Positions 62,412 to 64,000 of a stretch of 64,000 bases of DNA are shown here, piece by piece (the first letter of the stretch is position 1; each line of letters opens with the position of its first letter). The notes beneath the pieces were generated by a model. That model ran no database searches and was not told the DNA's origin. It was given only the letters and a program-made list of their open reading frames with translations. A program made the translations under genes and the position numbers. Origin of the DNA: Nocardia suismassiliense (GTDB taxonomy: Bacteria; Actinomycetota; Actinomycetes; Mycobacteriales; Mycobacteriaceae); assembly GCF_900269665.1 (NCBI RefSeq), contig NZ_LT985361.1, forward strand, positions 27,303 through 91,302, written 5' to 3'.

Positions 62412-63199
62412 GGTGTCGTTTCCTCTTCGGTGGCATGCCAGTGGTCGAGCGAGGTCACCGTGCGGTGGTCGCAGCGCAGCACGGGCGGATCGGGGTTCAC
62501 GGCGAGCAGATCGGCTGGTGGGTGGCGCCAGCCCGCGTCGTCGCACATCACGCAGTTGCGGGCGGCTTCGCGGCGGTGCACGGCATCGGCGCGCAGGTCG
62601 CTGCCGTGCGCCGCGTCCCACCGCTGTCTGGCGCGCCTCGCGTCGGCACAGCCACCGCACGGTGGCGGCGCGGGGTGATTGCGGTGCATCGGGCATTGCC
62701 GGGGCGGCGCCGATCGCACTGCCCTGGAAGAACTTTCAGGGTCATGGGCAGGGACAGGGGTTTCGATGTGCTCCGGCAATTGCTCGACAGCTGGTTCAGC
62801 TTCGGCCGGAACCCTTGCTGCAGTGGGTGTTCGAGCAGATGGTGCAGCACTTGCTTGCGCACGAAGCTGTCTGGCTTGCCCGGAGACCTGACCGCCTTTG
62901 CGACCCGCGTCGGCCCGTTTACGGCGTCGGTCCTCGATTTCGGCCTTCGACATCTGGCGTTCGCCCCAGTCGTGGAACTGGTAGCCGCCGTCGACGGCCA
63001 TCCACAGGCCCACCTCCACCAGCTTTTTCGCCTGCGCCGCCGAGCCGAGGCCGCGCACGATCGCGGCGGGCACGAAACCCTCGGTGAGCTGTTGCATCGA
63101 CCACGAGCCGGCCCGCACCCACAGCCCCATCGCGGCGTTGCCCGCCGCGACGGCCTTGGGATGGAAACCGAGCTGGTCGTCGACCTGGAACCACGGCAT
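62408..63199 (-). CDS. Phage replication/regulatory protein with zinc-ribbon-like tail
   Basis: This 263-residue protein begins PWFQVDDQLGFHPKAVAAG then AMGLWVRAGSWSMQQLTEGF, the winged-helix pattern found near replication genes of actinophages. A Lys/Arg/Gln-rich linker follows, then a C-terminal Cys-rich part (PPPCGGCADARR, NCVMCDDAGWRHP) that could bind zinc. The start ATG shares a base with the LysB stop. It is part of the right-hand phage-like block. Confidence 0.7.
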   Translation of the reverse strand: MPWFQVDDQLGFHPKAVAAGNAAMGLWVRAGSWSMQQLTEGFVPAAIVRGLGSAAQAKKLVEVGLWMAVDGGYQFHDWGERQMSKAEIEDRRRKRADAGRKGGQVSGQARQLRAQASAAPSARTPTAARVPAEAEPAVEQLPEHIETPVPAHDPESSSRAVRSAPPRQCPMHRNHPAPPPCGGCADARRARQRWDAAHGSDLRADAVHRREAARNCVMCDDAGWRHPPADLLAVNPDPPVLRCDHRTVTSLDHWHATEEETTP

Positions 63200-63981
63200 C
63201 AGCGGTTCCCCTCGGCCACCTCGCGGTTGATCGCCTCGGCGAGCAGCCGGGCGTGGCCGTGCCGGACGTAGGCGTCGGTGTGCCGCCCGTCGAACAGATA
63301 GCCGCGGGCATAGGCGACGGCGCCACCCCAGGAGCGCCAGTGCTCCAGCGACCACCAGCGTTGCAGCTGGTGCCGGGTGGCGACCGCGATGATGCTCTGC
63401 CCCCAGCGCACCATGGCTTCCGGACTGGCCAGGCTGAAATACGCACTGAGATCGGCGATCAGGCGCAGCGGATTGCCCGCGGGCAGCGCGGTGATCGGAT
63501 CACCCTCGGCAGCAACCCAATACGTCGGAATACCGGTGATGGTCCGCTGCCCGACGACGCCGTAACCGCCGGGATCCTTACCGAGGCAACAGCCCGCCGG
63601 ACGCAGCGGGTCCGCGATCAATGCACAGGCGATGACCTCCAAGTGCGGGAACAGACCGGCGCCGATCTCGGCGGCGAGGTCACCCGCGATACCCGCCCCC
63701 TGTGAATAACCAGCCAGCACTACACGATTGGGCGTTGCTTCGATCGCATCGATCAAGGCCTGCCTACCTGCCGCCACACTGTCGGCGAACGCGACGTGCC
63801 GCCCGTAATCCGCCGGATAAGGCACCATTCGCACGACAAAACGCCGTGGGTCGAGAGCTTCGGCGAAGGCGGCGGTGACCGGATCGCCATTCGGATTCCA
63901 GGTACCTCCGACGATCAACACATCGATGACCTCGCCGGGAGCGAGCAACTTGCCGAATAAACGGCGGCCGAAAATGGCCAC
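63199..63981 (-). CDS. LysB, mycolylarabinogalactan esterase (cutinase-fold)
   Basis: This 260-residue cutinase-like serine esterase cleaves the bond linking mycolic acids to arabinogalactan, letting lysis products pass the outer membrane of mycolate bacteria. It has GGTWNPNGDPVTAAFAEAL near the N-terminus, nucleophile motif LAGYSQGAGIAG, and the acid/His region AEGDPITALPAGNPLRLI. There is no signal peptide. The start GTG at 63981 follows AAAGGA. It lies some 17 kb from LysA, with the tail module between them. It is probably co-transcribed with the genes to its left. Confidence 0.88.
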   Translation of the reverse strand: MAIFGRRLFGKLLAPGEVIDVLIVGGTWNPNGDPVTAAFAEALDPRRFVVRMVPYPADYGRHVAFADSVAAGRQALIDAIEATPNRVVLAGYSQGAGIAGDLAAEIGAGLFPHLEVIACALIADPLRPAGCCLGKDPGGYGVVGQRTITGIPTYWVAAEGDPITALPAGNPLRLIADLSAYFSLASPEAMVRWGQSIIAVATRHQLQRWWSLEHWRSWGGAVAYARGYLFDGRHTDAYVRHGHARLLAEAINREVAEGNR

Positions 63982-64000
63982 GTGGTCTGTCCTTTCGTGC

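Noticed and set aside
44510-63981. Contractile injection system (R-type tailocin or eCIS)
   Set aside because: No sheath, gp25-like, spike or ATPase gene; the chaperone frameshift and hub type are those of a long flexible tail.

Overview
The window is high-GC actinobacterial DNA, most likely a Nocardia chromosome. The evidence is a 611-residue FadE5-type acyl-CoA dehydrogenase, a DUF4185 secreted protein, a dCTP deaminase of the actinobacterial type, many flavin-dependent sulfur monooxygenases, and a phage-type mycolyl esterase (LysB) that only makes sense against a mycolic-acid envelope. Calls rest on reading translations and motifs; no database search was possible.

Layout. 0.15-5.1 kb is ordinary housekeeping: AraC regulator, small membrane protein, dcd, PAP2 phosphatase, endonuclease IV and a serine hydrolase. 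5.2-9.7 kb is an accessory 'graveyard': a degenerate 2H phosphoesterase and a duplicated divergent two-gene module in which both copies of one gene are broken while the membrane-anchored partners (a pentapeptide-repeat protein and a coiled-coil protein) stay open. It ends at tRNA-Gly(CCC). 9.9-12.5 kb holds a secreted peptidase-like lipoprotein and a methyltransferase. 12.7-21.0 kb is an organosulfur-scavenging cluster (two flavin reductases, SfnB/DszC-like and SfnG-like proteins, a StyA-like monooxygenase, DszA/DszC-like proteins) interrupted by a free methionine sulfoxide reductase. 21.1-34.4 kb has a toxin-antitoxin pair, hydrolases, a TetR/crotonase/thiolase operon with a strong candidate operator, DUF4185, an erythromycin-esterase-like protein, fadE5 and a diguanylate cyclase.

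34.6-44.3 kb carries two large paralogous polymorphic-toxin-like genes, each followed by its own candidate immunity gene, with a decayed orphan immunity gene and a recombination scar between them. 44.5-60.5 kb is a leftward siphophage tail and lysis module: tail terminator, major tail protein, tail-assembly chaperones with a programmed -1 frameshift site, tape measure, distal tail protein, Gp37-like protein, three tandem collagen-like tail proteins, a fibre, amidase endolysin and two holin-like proteins. 61.7-64.0 kb adds phage-like regulators and LysB. No terminase, portal, protease or capsid gene is visible, and terminator hairpins and small genes occupy the place just upstream of the tail genes where a head module normally lies.

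The most interesting reading is a headless, non-contractile tail particle (an F-type tailocin candidate) of a mycolate bacterium, with LysA/holin and LysB at opposite ends for release, and with two toxin proteins encoded beyond the lysis genes. Both toxins carry an NFHGM motif near the N-terminus that resembles the NFNGM motif near the C-terminus of the tape measure protein, in DNA as well as protein. They could be tail cargo; this is inference and needs testing.
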